Of a stretch of DNA of 64,000 nt, positions 16,317 through 24,928 are shown piece after piece; the stretch's first letter is position 1; each line of letters begins with the position of its first letter. The stretch spans positions 62,001 to 126,000 of the forward strand of contig NZ_SOMN01000002.1 of assembly GCF_004564235.1 (NCBI RefSeq). The letters run 5' to 3'. Origin of the DNA: Cohnella luojiensis. Lineage in GTDB: Bacteria; Bacillota; Bacilli; Paenibacillales; Paenibacillaceae. Under the pieces are notes generated by a model, which was not told where the DNA came from, made no database searches, and saw nothing but the letters and a program-made list of their open reading frames with translations. Position numbers and translations under genes: made by a program.

Positions 16317-16751
16317 GTGTCGGAACATAATTTGGGACAGGTCATGCTGGATACGATGTCGAGGAACGGTTGGAGAATTACGGACCAACGCAGAACGTTA
16401 GCGCAGATCTTCACCAACAACGAGGGATACCTGTCCCCCAAAGACGTATACGATCAGATGAGCGAGAAATACCCGAGCGTCAGCTTCGATACGGTGTACC
16501 GCAATTTGCGCATGCTTAGCGAGATGGGCGTACTAGAACAGTTTTATTTCATGGAGGGCGGTTTGAAATTCAAGGGGAGCTGCCTCGACCATCATCACCA
16601 CCATCTCATCTGCGTCAATTGCGAGAAGACGCTCACGTTCGAGTATTGCCCGATGGAGCAGCAGATGTCTCTTCCAGGAAGCTATAAAATATTAAATCAT
16701 CGTTTCGAGGTTTACGGGATTTGCGAGGAGTGCCAAGCAGCTTCGTCGTAA
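16317..16751 (+). CDS. zur: Fur-family metalloregulator, probably zinc-sensing Zur
   Basis: The protein has 144 residues. The N-terminal winged helix (NGWRITDQRRTLAQIF, SFDTVYRNLRMLSEMGVLEQ) is followed by the metal domain CLDHHHHHLICVNCEKT, then CPMEQQM, HRFEVYGICEEC. The run of five histidines and the two CxxC pairs (a structural zinc) match Bacillus Zur more closely than Fur or PerR, which lack the CPM segment. Zur with bound Zn represses zinc-uptake genes. It starts with GTG, which has GGGAG upstream. No zinc transporter is nearby in this window. Confidence 0.8.
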   Translation: MSEHNLGQVMLDTMSRNGWRITDQRRTLAQIFTNNEGYLSPKDVYDQMSEKYPSVSFDTVYRNLRMLSEMGVLEQFYFMEGGLKFKGSCLDHHHHHLICVNCEKTLTFEYCPMEQQMSLPGSYKILNHRFEVYGICEECQAASS

Positions 16752-16784
16752 GCCGATCTCGGACGGTAGGATTTCAAATAACAG

Positions 16785-16836
16785 AGCTTCGATTTACGAA
16801 GCTAGCCTTTGGAGCTCATTCCAAAGGCTTTTTTTT
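16785..16836 (+). terminator. Strong terminator after zur
   Basis: A first hairpin, AGCTTCG/CGAAGCT (16785-16803), is followed by GCCTTTGGA (16805-16813) pairing perfectly with TCCAAAGGC (16820-16828) and then eight T. Confidence 0.93.
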
Positions 16837-16930
16837 ATTAGTCTGAACTTGCGGAGCATTGGCATAGGATATAAGCGGATATGAAAGTGGTTCTGTGAAC
16901 GTCTGGCGAACATCCGAGGAGGGGAATTTC

Positions 16931-17164
16931 ATGTTCGACGCCCAATGGCGAGATTACATGCCGTATGTTAGTTCTAATGACCCTTGTCCACCAATTCGCG
17001 TGAAATGGTATGTCGTGCCGCCGAATCAGTATATTGCTTTTCAACCGATGAACTTGCCGCAATATTCGTTGGACGAAGCCTTACGCAGGGGAACGTTATG
17101 GCCGGCTCTCTATAGCCCTTACCCTTCTAGACGCGAGGTAAAAGGAGGCAAGGCAAATGGTTGA
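16931..17164 (+). CDS. cotJA: Spore coat-associated protein CotJA
   Basis: The protein has 77 residues and is rich in Pro and Tyr (YMPYVSSNDPCPPIRVKWYV, then YSLDEALRRGTLWPALYSPY). The LxEALxxGTLWPxLYxPY ending is the CotJA signature. GAGGAGGGG lies just before the ATG at 16931; the frame extends upstream to 16895 but has no ribosome site there. CotJA is needed with CotJC for assembly into the spore coat, made under mother-cell control in Bacillus. It overlaps cotJB by 8 bases. Confidence 0.92.
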   Translation: MFDAQWRDYMPYVSSNDPCPPIRVKWYVVPPNQYIAFQPMNLPQYSLDEALRRGTLWPALYSPYPSRREVKGGKANG

Positions 17165-17519
17165 CCGATATGAACGGGATGACCGCAATGAACGTAATGA
17201 CCGCAATGAACGTAATGACCGCAACGAACGCAATGAGCGTAACAAAAATCCGGAACCAAACCTGCGAGGCGACGAAGCTTACCGGAAGGAGCTGGAAGAG
17301 CTTCAGAAGGTTGACTTTGCCCTCGTGGAGCTAACCTTGTATTTGGATACCCATCCAACGGATATGCAATCGGTTCAGCAATTTAATCAGCTCGCACAAA
17401 GGCGGCAACATATGGCGAACGAATTCGAGATGAAATACGGTCCTTTGCTGCAATTCGGTCATAGCTATAGCCGTTTTCCATGGCAGTGGGTGGATAGCCC
17501 CTGGCCTTGGCAAGTGTGA
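17157..17519 (+). CDS. cotJB: Spore coat protein CotJB with a charged N-terminal repeat
   Basis: The protein has 120 residues. The C-terminal 80 are the CotJB domain (LEELQKVDFALVELTLYLDT, PTDMQSVQQFNQLAQ, KYGPLLQFG, ending SPWPWQV). The first 35 residues are an unusual run of Asn, Arg, Asp and Glu made from a repeated NERNDR unit, encoded by near-identical 18-base direct repeats (about 17170-17245). Normal CotJB proteins are 87-100 residues, so this tail is an addition. It probably acts in the coat with CotJA and CotJC. Confidence 0.92.
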   Translation: MVDRYERDDRNERNDRNERNDRNERNERNKNPEPNLRGDEAYRKELEELQKVDFALVELTLYLDTHPTDMQSVQQFNQLAQRRQHMANEFEMKYGPLLQFGHSYSRFPWQWVDSPWPWQV

Positions 17520-17534
17520 TTAGGGGGCGAGAAG

Positions 17535-18104
17535 ATGTGGATTTATGAGAAAAAGCTGCAATATCCGGTTAAGGTGAGCAAGTGCGATCCACGAATGGCT
17601 CGATACTTGGTAGAACAATATGGAGGAGCCGATGGGGAGCTATCGGCGGCTTTGCGGTATTTGAATCAGAGGTATTCGATACCGGATAAAGTGGTTGGAT
17701 TACTTACGGATATCGGAACGGAAGAATTCGCCCACTTAGAAATGATCGCTACTATGATCTATAAGCTGACGAAGGACGCAACCCCGGAGCAGCTGGAGGC
17801 TGCCGGTCTCGGAACTCATTACGTCAATCACGACAGCGCCTTATATTACAATAACGCCGCCGGAGTTCCGTGGACAGCGGCCTATATTCAAGCCAAGGGA
17901 GACCCGATCACGGATCTATACGAAGACATAGCGGCAGAGGAGAAAGCGAGAGCTACTTATCAATGGTTGATCGATTATACGGATGATGTCGACATTCAGG
18001 ACAGTCTGAAGTTTCTCCGCGAGCGCGAAATCGTTCATTCCATGAGGTTCAAGGAAGCGGTTGAGATTCTAAAGGCGGACCGGGAGCAGAAGAAATTCTA
18101 TTGA
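17535..18104 (+). CDS. cotJC: Spore coat protein CotJC, manganese-catalase family
   Basis: The protein has 189 residues. It starts MWIYEKKLQYPVKVSKCDPR, the standard CotJC start, and carries the di-manganese ligands of Mn-catalase: the Glu in GGADGELSAALRYL, EEFAHLEM, the EEKAR segment, and EIVHSMRF. It is shorter than secreted Mn-catalases. It sits in the inner spore coat and may break down H2O2; the role in coat assembly is known from Bacillus. It is the last gene of cotJABC, which ends in a strong terminator. Confidence 0.94.
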   Translation: MWIYEKKLQYPVKVSKCDPRMARYLVEQYGGADGELSAALRYLNQRYSIPDKVVGLLTDIGTEEFAHLEMIATMIYKLTKDATPEQLEAAGLGTHYVNHDSALYYNNAAGVPWTAAYIQAKGDPITDLYEDIAAEEKARATYQWLIDYTDDVDIQDSLKFLREREIVHSMRFKEAVEILKADREQKKFY

Positions 18105-18120
18105 GGGATGAGCAGTTAGG

Positions 18121-18165
18121 AATAACCTGTTCCGGCATGATCGCTCGGAGCAGGTTATTTGTTTT
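18121..18165 (+). terminator. Terminator of the cotJ operon
   Basis: AATAACCTGTTCC (18121-18133) pairs with GGAGCAGGTTATT (18147-18159) over 13 bases with one G-T pair, followed by TTTGTTTT. Confidence 0.88.
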
Positions 18166-18186
18166 ACCCGGAAAGGGGGGAGTATA

Positions 18187-18687
18187 TTGGAAACTGCCAT
18201 GATCATTCTGTTTGGAATCGGAGTTGTTTATGCTGCGCTGACGGCAATCGTAGGCGACTTGTTCGGCCTGGAATTCCATGCCGGAGAGCTGCCGTTCCTA
18301 TCTCCGACAATTATCGCGACCTTCATGACCGTATTCGGCGGGATCGGGTATTTGCTGCAGCATCATACGAATTGGTCGGTTATCCCGGTAACAAGCCTGG
18401 CGTTGCTAATTGCGCTAGGAGTTTCTTCCGCAATCCTGTTCTTGGTCGTTCTTCCGCTGCAAGCCGCTCAGAAGGGTACGGCGCACTCGTCGAAAGAGAT
18501 GATCGGTCTCGAAGCTAAGGTCGTTATATCAATAGAAGCCTTGCGATTGGGCGAAATCGTTTATGAACAAGGAGGTACGCGGCATAATGCGCCGGCAAAA
18601 GCTTTGGAGGAAGAGACCATTCCGCAAGGATCGCAGGTAAGAATCCTGGATGAGACGGCGGGAACCTTCGTCGTAGAAAAAATATAA
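18187..18687 (+). CDS. NfeD-like membrane protein, partner of flotillin
   Basis: The protein has 166 residues with three or four N-terminal membrane spans (IILFGIGVVYAALTAIVGDL, IIATFMTVFGGIGYLL, LALLIALGVSSAILFLVVLP) and a C-terminal OB-fold-like beta domain of about 65 residues (LEAKVVISIEALRLGEIVYE to GTFVVEKI). This is the layout of the NfeD1-type protein YuaF that precedes the flotillin YuaG in Bacillus. It starts with TTG after AAAGGGGGGAG. The stop is 30 bases before the flotillin start. It probably acts in membrane microdomains. Confidence 0.85.
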   Translation: METAMIILFGIGVVYAALTAIVGDLFGLEFHAGELPFLSPTIIATFMTVFGGIGYLLQHHTNWSVIPVTSLALLIALGVSSAILFLVVLPLQAAQKGTAHSSKEMIGLEAKVVISIEALRLGEIVYEQGGTRHNAPAKALEEETIPQGSQVRILDETAGTFVVEKI

Positions 18688-18717
18688 CGATATTCGAATA
18701 AAGAGAGGGAGATTTCT

Positions 18718-20157
18718 TTGAGCATGGACGCAACGTTGTACATTCCGGTAGGCATCGTAATTGTCGTTATCTTACTCATCATCGTATTCGCTTCTAGATA
18801 CCGCACGGTTAAGGCCGACGAGGCAATGATCGTGACTGGCGCGCTTACCCGCGACGGCATGAAGATCGTGAAGGCAGGCGGTACGTTCGTCTGGCCGATC
18901 GTGCAAAGCGCATCCTTCCTGTCATTGCAAGTTCAGACGGTCGACGTCCATACGCCAGAAGTGTACACCGTTCACGGCGTTCCTGTCATGGTAGACGGCG
19001 TAGCCCAAATCAAGATCAAAGGCGATCAGGAATCGATGGCGACGGCGGCGGAACAATTTCTGGGTAAACCGGACGCAGAGCTCAAGGGCATCGCGACGCA
19101 GACGATGGAGGGACATCTTAGGGCAATCCTTGGCACGATGACCGTAGAAGACGTGTATAAGAACCGGGAAGAATTCGCAAGGAACGTGCAAGAGGTCGCG
19201 GCAAGCGATCTGAACAAAATGGGCTTGCAGATCGTTTCGTTCACGATTCGCGACGTTAGGGATAAGAACGGGTACTTGGATGCGCTAGGGCAACCCCAGA
19301 TCGCCTCTGTCAAGAGGGATGCCGAGATTGCCAAGGCGAATGCTTACCGCGATGAACAGGTAGCCAAATCCAAGGCGCTTGAGGATGGCAAGAAAGCGGA
19401 ATTCACCGCGGAGACGAACATAGCCGAAGCGCATAAGGCGATGGAAGTGAAGAAGGCGGCGTTTAAGCAAGAGCAGGATATGAAGAAGGCGGAAGCAGAC
19501 CAAGCGTATAAGCTGCAGGAAGCACGCACGATGCAATCCGTCAAAGCCGAAGAGATGCAAATCCAGGTTATCGAGAGGGAAAAACAAATCGAGCTGGAGT
19601 CCAAGGAAATCGAACGGCGCGAGCTCGAGCTCGTGGCGACGGTGAAGAAGCAGGCGGAGGCGGAGCGCTTCGCGCAGGAGCAGCGGGCGGAGGGCGACCG
19701 GTACCAAATCGAAGCGAAGGCCAAAGCCGAGGCGGAATCGGTAAGACTCGCCGGTAACGCGAATGCCGATAAGGAAAGAGCGGAGGGTACGGCCGAGGCT
19801 GACGTCATCCGGCTTAAAGGCCTTGCCGAGGCGGAAGCGAAGGACAAAATCGCGGATGCCTTGCGTAAATACGGCGAAGCGGCCGTTATCGAGCTCATCA
19901 TTGAGAAATTTCCGGAGATCGCGAGGGCGATTGCGGAGCCGCTGTCCAGAACGGAGAAAATCGTCATCGTCGACGGAGGGGGAAGCGGTCCGAACGGCGG
20001 AGCAGGCAAGGTTACTAGCTACGTGACGGATTTGCTTGCCAAAATGCCGGAAACCGTTGGAGCTTTAACCGGCGTGGACGTCAACCAATGGCTGCGTAAG
20101 CTTGCGCAAGGGGAAGGTGCCGTAAAGAAAGAGTTCAGCTCCGGCAACGTGGAATAA
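18718..20157 (+). CDS. floT: Flotillin (SPFH domain), membrane-microdomain scaffold
   Basis: The protein has 479 residues. It has one N-terminal membrane anchor (ATLYIPVGIVIVVILLIIVF), then an SPFH domain (about 30-210), then a coiled-coil region rich in Ala, Glu and Lys (about 210-380; repeats such as AEKEAK-like blocks and EAKAKAEAESVRLAGNANAD). The C-terminal part (VIELIIEKFPEIARAIAEP) matches Bacillus FloT/YuaG. Flotillins form lipid-raft-like foci that influence cell-wall synthesis, fluidity and signalling. The TTG at 18718 has GGGAG six bases upstream; the ATG at 18724 is an alternative. The pair with NfeD is conserved. Confidence 0.95.
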   Translation: MSMDATLYIPVGIVIVVILLIIVFASRYRTVKADEAMIVTGALTRDGMKIVKAGGTFVWPIVQSASFLSLQVQTVDVHTPEVYTVHGVPVMVDGVAQIKIKGDQESMATAAEQFLGKPDAELKGIATQTMEGHLRAILGTMTVEDVYKNREEFARNVQEVAASDLNKMGLQIVSFTIRDVRDKNGYLDALGQPQIASVKRDAEIAKANAYRDEQVAKSKALEDGKKAEFTAETNIAEAHKAMEVKKAAFKQEQDMKKAEADQAYKLQEARTMQSVKAEEMQIQVIEREKQIELESKEIERRELELVATVKKQAEAERFAQEQRAEGDRYQIEAKAKAEAESVRLAGNANADKERAEGTAEADVIRLKGLAEAEAKDKIADALRKYGEAAVIELIIEKFPEIARAIAEPLSRTEKIVIVDGGGSGPNGGAGKVTSYVTDLLAKMPETVGALTGVDVNQWLRKLAQGEGAVKKEFSSGNVE

Positions 20158-20174
20158 CCTCCTCATGAGGGAGG
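20158..20174 (+). terminator. Weak hairpin after floT
   Basis: CCTCCTCATGAGGGAGG starts directly after the stop codon and folds with one bulge; the sequence after it (GGGTCAAGTTTT) has only a short T-run. It may terminate floT. The rest of 20175-20310 holds no gene that I can support. Confidence 0.4.
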
Positions 20175-20310
20175 GGTCAAGTTTTAATGTGCGCTTGAAC
20201 CGATCGGGCGTCGACCCTTCCCCGCCAATGCCTGTTTTTGTCCCATTGCCGCCAGAAATCACATAAGCTGAAACCGAAGGTAACATACCGGATTTCAGGG
20301 AGGATGCCAA

Positions 20311-21051
20311 GTGCCTCAATATGTAGGTAGCAAATGGAGAAAAACCGCGGCCTTGCTTCGAAACCCATCGCTGAGGCGCATCATACCCACGACTGTTAGG
20401 TTCAGCAAGCGACGGTTGAAGGTAATGCTGCTCGAGTACAGGATGGTCTATGTGAAGCCGGATGTCGGAATGCATGGCAAGGGCGTCATAAGAGTAGAAA
20501 GAATGAAAAGCGGATATCGATTTCGGGCGGGGTTGCAGGACCGATCTTACCCGTCCTTTGATGCCTTGTATAAAGCTCTCTTGATGAGAATAAAGGGCAG
20601 GAAGTACTTGATTCAACGAGGCGTTCATTTGCTTAAATACAAGGGCCGGCGTTTCGACCTTAGAGTCATGGCGCAGCTTAACCCTCGCAAGATCTGGGAG
20701 ACGACGGGGATTATCGGAAGAGTAGCGGCTGCCCGCAAAATCGTGACCAATTATCATGGGGGCGGGACTCTAATGTCCGTGGAACGTCTTCTTGGAAGAC
20801 ATCTAAGTTCATCGGAAGTCAGGGACAAAATCCGTTCGCTGCGTAAATTAGGGGTTAAAGCGGGGATAGCGATGAGGCGCAAATTCACGAGAGTATGCGA
20901 AGTCGGCGTCGATGTTGGGATGGATCGTTCGCTGACGCCATGGATTATTGAGGTCAACACAAGTCCGGATCCTTTTATCTTCAGAAAGCTTCCCGATCCG
21001 TCCATTTTCAGAAAAATTCGGCGTTACGCCAAGGCGTACGGCAAACGATAG
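20311..21051 (+). CDS. Orphan YheC/YheD-type ATP-grasp protein, short form
   Basis: The protein has 246 residues and consists essentially of the ATP-grasp part: MVYVKPDVGMHGKGVIRVER (nucleotide loop), KYLIQRGVHLLKYKGRRFDL (hinge and RFDLRVM), NYHGGGTLMS (glycine-rich loop) and the metal-binding CEVGVDVGMDRSLTPWIIEV followed by NTSPDPF. The full family (about 350-460 residues) also has a 150-residue N-terminal domain, missing here. It starts with GTG after GGGAGG. It is a sixth paralogue in the window, transcribed alone. Bacillus YheC and YheD are spore-coat-associated; the ligated substrates are unknown. Confidence 0.85.
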   Translation: MPQYVGSKWRKTAALLRNPSLRRIIPTTVRFSKRRLKVMLLEYRMVYVKPDVGMHGKGVIRVERMKSGYRFRAGLQDRSYPSFDALYKALLMRIKGRKYLIQRGVHLLKYKGRRFDLRVMAQLNPRKIWETTGIIGRVAAARKIVTNYHGGGTLMSVERLLGRHLSSSEVRDKIRSLRKLGVKAGIAMRRKFTRVCEVGVDVGMDRSLTPWIIEVNTSPDPFIFRKLPDPSIFRKIRRYAKAYGKR

Positions 21052-21071
21052 TGTCTATCATAAGATGAATG

Positions 21072-21098
21072 AAGCCCCCAAAGACGGGGGCTTTATTT
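21072..21098 (+). terminator. Terminator after the orphan yheCD gene
   Basis: AAGCCCCC (21072-21079) pairs with GGGGGCTT (21086-21093), followed by TTATTT. The remaining stretch to 21238 contains TTTACAAT at 21199-21205 as a possible -10 for the sugar ABC operon and nothing else clear. Confidence 0.88.
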
Positions 21099-21238
21099 GC
21101 TTTATATTCGTATGTGCGAATGTACAGATATATTAAAGATCGTAAAATTCTCACCTTTTTTGTGGAAGATAATGAATTCTGCCCGCGCTGCTTTCCCTTT
21201 ACAATGAGCACAAGCGCACGAACAGAGGGGGTGTACGG

Positions 21239-22744
21239 GTGGACAGCCAACCGTTGATCGCAATGGAGGGAATCGAGAAGTCCTTTCCGGGCGTTCATGC
21301 CTTGAACCAGTGTCGGTTCCAACTTCAGGCCGGAGAGGTTCATGCCCTTGTAGGGGAGAACGGAGCCGGGAAATCTACTCTCATGAAAATACTGACCGGC
21401 GTTTATCAGAAGGATGCCGGGGTCATCGTTCACAAAGGACGAGAGGTTGACATTCCTCATACGAAGACAGCGCAGCAGCTAGGCATAAGCATCATTCATC
21501 AAGAGCTTCATCTCATGCCCCATCTTACGGTCGCGCAGAACATCTATATCGGGCGTGAACCGCGTAAGAAGTTCCCTTTGCTGCTCGATGACAAGGCTCT
21601 TGATGAGCAGGTCCGCGTTTTATTCCGCAGGATGAACTTAGATATGGATCCTCGCGCGAGGGTATCGGATTTAACCGTAGCCAAGCAGCAAATGGTCGAA
21701 ATCGCGAAAGCGCTCTCTTATGATTCCGAAGTATTAATCATGGATGAGCCGACGGCAGCGCTAACGAATAGCGAGATTCAAGAGCTGTTCCGGATCATCG
21801 GCCAGCTTAAGGCCTCGGGAGTCGGAATCGTCTATATTTCGCACCGAATGGACGAGCTGAAACGGATTTCGGACCGCATAACGGTTATGCGGGATGGATG
21901 TTATATCGATACATTAAAGACGAACGAAGTGTCCGTTGATCGAATCATCTCTCTTATGGTCGGTCGGGAAATCTATCATTCCGTTGACTTTAAGCAGACG
22001 GATAGCGAGGCGGAAACCGTGCTCGAGGTCCGTAATCTGAATCGCGGCAATGCGCTGAAGGATATCGCGTTCACCTTGAAAAAAGGCGAGATCTTAGGCT
22101 TCGCCGGTTTGATGGGAGCAGGTCGAACGGAAGTGGCAAGGGCGATCTTCGGCGCCGATCGCATCGATTCGGGAGAGATCATTATTCATGGGAAGCAAGC
22201 GCGCATCCATAACCCTCATGACGCGGTCAAGCAAGGCATCGGTTATTTGTCCGAAGATCGTAAGCAATACGGCTTGTTGGTAGACATGGACGTTAAAGCA
22301 AACGTTGCGGTCGCTTCCTATTCCCGATATCGGAGCATCCTTGGTTGGATGAAACAAGAGAGAATAGCGGAGTCGGCGGAGAAGGTCGTCGAATCCTTAA
22401 AGGTAAAGACGCCAAGCGTGGACCAGAAGGTGAAGTTCCTGTCCGGGGGCAACCAACAGAAGGTGGTCATCGGAAAGTGGCTGACGCGGGACAGCGACAT
22501 TCTCATCTTCGACGAACCGACGCGGGGAATCGACGTCGGTGCCAAAGGCGAGATTTACAAGCTTCTCGAAGAATTAGCGGAGCAAGGAAAATCCATCATC
22601 ATGATCTCGTCGGAGCTGCCTGAAATCTTGCGGATGAGCCATCGCGTGATCGTCATGTGCGAAGGCCGCATTACCGGAGAGCTGCTTCGGGAAGAAGCGG
22701 ACCAAGAGAAAATCATGAAGCTGGCCACTAGCCGAACGGGCTAA
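21239..22744 (+). CDS. Sugar ABC transporter ATPase, CUT2 (RbsA/MglA) family
   Basis: The protein has 501 residues with two ATP-binding cassettes. The first has Walker [10 protein letters not shown], the signature region [15 protein letters not shown] and Walker [12 protein letters not shown]. The second has a degenerate Walker A ([12 protein letters not shown]), the signature [15 protein letters not shown] and Walker [13 protein letters not shown]. This two-cassette arrangement defines the CUT2 class that imports ribose, xylose, galactose and other monosaccharides. It starts with GTG after GAGGGGG. The order is ATPase, permease and then the binding protein, as in many CUT2 operons. Confidence 0.93.
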   Translation: MDSQPLIAMEGIEKSFPGVHALNQCRFQLQAGEVHALVGENGAGKSTLMKILTGVYQKDAGVIVHKGREVDIPHTKTAQQLGISIIHQELHLMPHLTVAQNIYIGREPRKKFPLLLDDKALDEQVRVLFRRMNLDMDPRARVSDLTVAKQQMVEIAKALSYDSEVLIMDEPTAALTNSEIQELFRIIGQLKASGVGIVYISHRMDELKRISDRITVMRDGCYIDTLKTNEVSVDRIISLMVGREIYHSVDFKQTDSEAETVLEVRNLNRGNALKDIAFTLKKGEILGFAGLMGAGRTEVARAIFGADRIDSGEIIIHGKQARIHNPHDAVKQGIGYLSEDRKQYGLLVDMDVKANVAVASYSRYRSILGWMKQERIAESAEKVVESLKVKTPSVDQKVKFLSGGNQQKVVIGKWLTRDSDILIFDEPTRGIDVGAKGEIYKLLEELAEQGKSIIMISSELPEILRMSHRVIVMCEGRITGELLREEADQEKIMKLATSRTG

Positions 22745-22763
22745 GACCGGAGGGGGGAACAAC

Positions 22764-23753
22764 ATGAAAGTCGCGATAACGACCAATAAGCAAATTCACA
22801 TCAAATCCGGAGTCCTGCAGCAGCTGCTGGCTTTTGCCAGCTTGATCGCCCTCGTGCTGGTGTTTACGCTATCCTCCGATAATTTTTTTCAATTCGACAA
22901 TATCATTGGCATTCTTCTCTCGACCGCGGTAATCGGCGTGTTGGCATTAGGTTCGACCTTCGTGATTATCACCGGGGGAATCGATCTTGCCGTAGGTACC
23001 GTGATGACCTTCAGTTCAGTCATGGCGGGGGTCATCATCACGTTCTGGGGTCTTCCCATTCCTTTCGGCGTCGCCGGAGGGGTAATAACGGGAGCTTTGT
23101 GCGGAGCGATTAGCGGCTTGGCCGTCGCGAAGATGAAGATTCCTCCGTTTATCGCGACCCTCGCCATGATGATGATCACGAAAGGGTTATCCCTTGTCAT
23201 CTCGGGAACGAAACCGATTTACTTCGACGAGACGCCGGCATTCGCGCAAATATCGATGGGTTCGATCACGAAGTCTTTGTTCGGAGTCGAAATTCCCAAT
23301 GCCGTCCTTTTATTCTTCGGTCTTGCCATCATCGCCGGACTTCTGCTCGCGAATACGATTATCGGCCGCTATAACTTCGCCTTGGGAAGCAACGAAGAAG
23401 CCACTCGACTCTCCGGCGTTAACGTGAATTTCTGGAAAATCACGATCTATACGATTACCGGAGCCTTCAGCGGCATCGCCGGCATCTTGATGGCTTCCCG
23501 TCTCAATTCAGCCCAGCCCGCGTTAGGCTCCGGCTACGAGCTAGAAGCGATCGCCGCTGTCGTCATCGGAGGGACTTCGCTAAGCGGAGGGCAAGGCACC
23601 ATTCTCGGAACGGTCATCGGCGCGCTGATCATGAGCGTATTGACCAACGGATTGCGAATCCTATCCGTCCCTCAGGAATGGCAAACGGTCATTATCGGAT
23701 TGGTCGTCATCGGCGCGGTTTACTCGGATATTTTACGACGTCGTAAAGGTTAG
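22764..23753 (+). CDS. Sugar ABC transporter permease, CUT2 (RbsC) family
   Basis: The protein has 329 residues with about ten membrane helices. Family signatures are GSTFVIITGGIDLAVGTVM near helix 2-3, FNFALGSNEEATRLSGVNV-like (here YNFALGSNEEATRLSGV, the EAA-type loop contacting the ATPase) and EAIAAVVIGGTSLSGGQGT near the C-terminus. GGAGGGGGG precedes the ATG, 19 bases after the ATPase stop. It forms the membrane channel for a monosaccharide of unknown identity. Confidence 0.93.
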   Translation: MKVAITTNKQIHIKSGVLQQLLAFASLIALVLVFTLSSDNFFQFDNIIGILLSTAVIGVLALGSTFVIITGGIDLAVGTVMTFSSVMAGVIITFWGLPIPFGVAGGVITGALCGAISGLAVAKMKIPPFIATLAMMMITKGLSLVISGTKPIYFDETPAFAQISMGSITKSLFGVEIPNAVLLFFGLAIIAGLLLANTIIGRYNFALGSNEEATRLSGVNVNFWKITIYTITGAFSGIAGILMASRLNSAQPALGSGYELEAIAAVVIGGTSLSGGQGTILGTVIGALIMSVLTNGLRILSVPQEWQTVIIGLVVIGAVYSDILRRRKG

Positions 23754-23830
23754 TCCATATCGCGTTCCTTCGGTATTCCCTCCGCTCGGGAGTGACATAC
23801 AACTTTAATAAGGATAAGGGGAGACACACA

Positions 23831-24799
23831 GTGAACATGAAAAAGCTAGGTTCGCTCGCGTTAGCCATCATTCTCGCCATGACCGTGCTCGCAGCTTGCG
23901 GAAATAATAACAAAGAGGCATCGGATGGAAAGATGTACATCCCGGTCATCTCCAAGGGGTTCCAGCATCAATTCTGGCAAGCGGTCAAACAAGGCGCGGA
24001 GAAGGCGGCTAAGGAGTTCGACGTTGAAATCACGTTCGAAGGTCCGGAGACGGAAACGCAGGTCGACAAGCAGATCGAAATGCTGCAAGCGGCGTTAGAC
24101 AAGAAGCCCGCGGCGATCGCGTTCGCCGCGCTCGATAGCAAAGCGGCTACGCCTCTGCTCGAGAAAGCGAAGTCCTCCAACATTCCGGTTATCGGATTCG
24201 ATTCCGGCGTGGACAGCGACATCCCGATCACGACGGCGGCAACGGATAACATCGCGGCAGCAGGCTTGGCGGCCGAAAAAATGGCCGAACTGATCGGCGG
24301 GAAAGGCGAAGTGGCGTTGATCGTGCATGACCAAACGAGCCGAACGGGAATCGATCGCCGCGACGGATTCAAGAAGCGGATCGAAGAGAAGTATCCGGAT
24401 ATCAAGATCGTCGACATCCAATACGGAGGCGGCGACCATTTGAAATCTACCGACTTGGCTAAGGCGATCATTCAAGCGCATCCTGACGTTAAAGGGTTCT
24501 TCGGAGCAAATGAAGGCTCGGCGATCGGAGTATTGAACGCGGTGACGGAGCTTAAGAAGGATGGAAAGATCATCATCGTCGGCTACGATTCCGGCAAGCA
24601 GCAGCTGGAAGCCATTCGCAGCGGCAAGATGGCCGGCGCCATCACCCAGGATCCGATCGGCATCGGTTACTGGTCGGTCAAGGCAGCCGTTCAGGCGAAG
24701 AAGGGCGAGTCGGTTCCGAAAATGATCGATACGGGCTTCCACTGGTACGACAAAACGAACATCGATTCCGACGAGATCAAACCGCTTCTATACGAATAG
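23831..24799 (+). CDS. Sugar-binding lipoprotein of the CUT2 transporter
   Basis: The protein has 322 residues. The N-terminus is a lipoprotein signal, with hydrophobic residues 6-20 and lipobox LAAC (Cys23). The rest is a periplasmic-binding-protein type I fold (MYIPVISKGFQHQFWQAVKQ, VIGFDSGVDSDIP, GADFLK-like GGGDHLKSTDLAKAIIQ, IIIVGYDSGKQQLEAI). It catches a sugar outside the membrane and hands it to the permease. I chose the GTG at 23831 because AAGGGGAGA lies 6 bases before it; an in-frame ATG at 23792 would add 13 residues ahead of the signal peptide. Confidence 0.92.
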   Translation: MNMKKLGSLALAIILAMTVLAACGNNNKEASDGKMYIPVISKGFQHQFWQAVKQGAEKAAKEFDVEITFEGPETETQVDKQIEMLQAALDKKPAAIAFAALDSKAATPLLEKAKSSNIPVIGFDSGVDSDIPITTAATDNIAAAGLAAEKMAELIGGKGEVALIVHDQTSRTGIDRRDGFKKRIEEKYPDIKIVDIQYGGGDHLKSTDLAKAIIQAHPDVKGFFGANEGSAIGVLNAVTELKKDGKIIIVGYDSGKQQLEAIRSGKMAGAITQDPIGIGYWSVKAAVQAKKGESVPKMIDTGFHWYDKTNIDSDEIKPLLYE

Positions 24800-24831
24800 A
24801 ATGATGCTGATCCAAGCAAGAGAGGTTGTCC

Positions 24832-24860
24832 GGAAAATGCGGGCAGCCTCGTCTTGCATT
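24832..24860 (+). terminator. Hairpin after the sugar-binding protein gene
   Basis: GAGGTTGTCCG (24832-24842) pairs with CGGGCAGCCTC (24850-24860) with two G-T pairs and a 7-base loop. Only GTCTTG follows, so termination may be partial, leaving read-through into the regulator genes. Confidence 0.55.
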
Positions 24861-24928
24861 GTATCCAAAGAAAGCAACTATCGCGTATACTCGGGTTAGA
24901 TAAATGGATTGCATCATGGGGGTGTGGC

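Noticed and set aside
20065..20757. Minus-strand open frame of 230 residues opposite flotillin and yheCD
   Set aside because: Both plus-strand genes it overlaps are clear, and the frame has no recognisable domain and no ribosome site.
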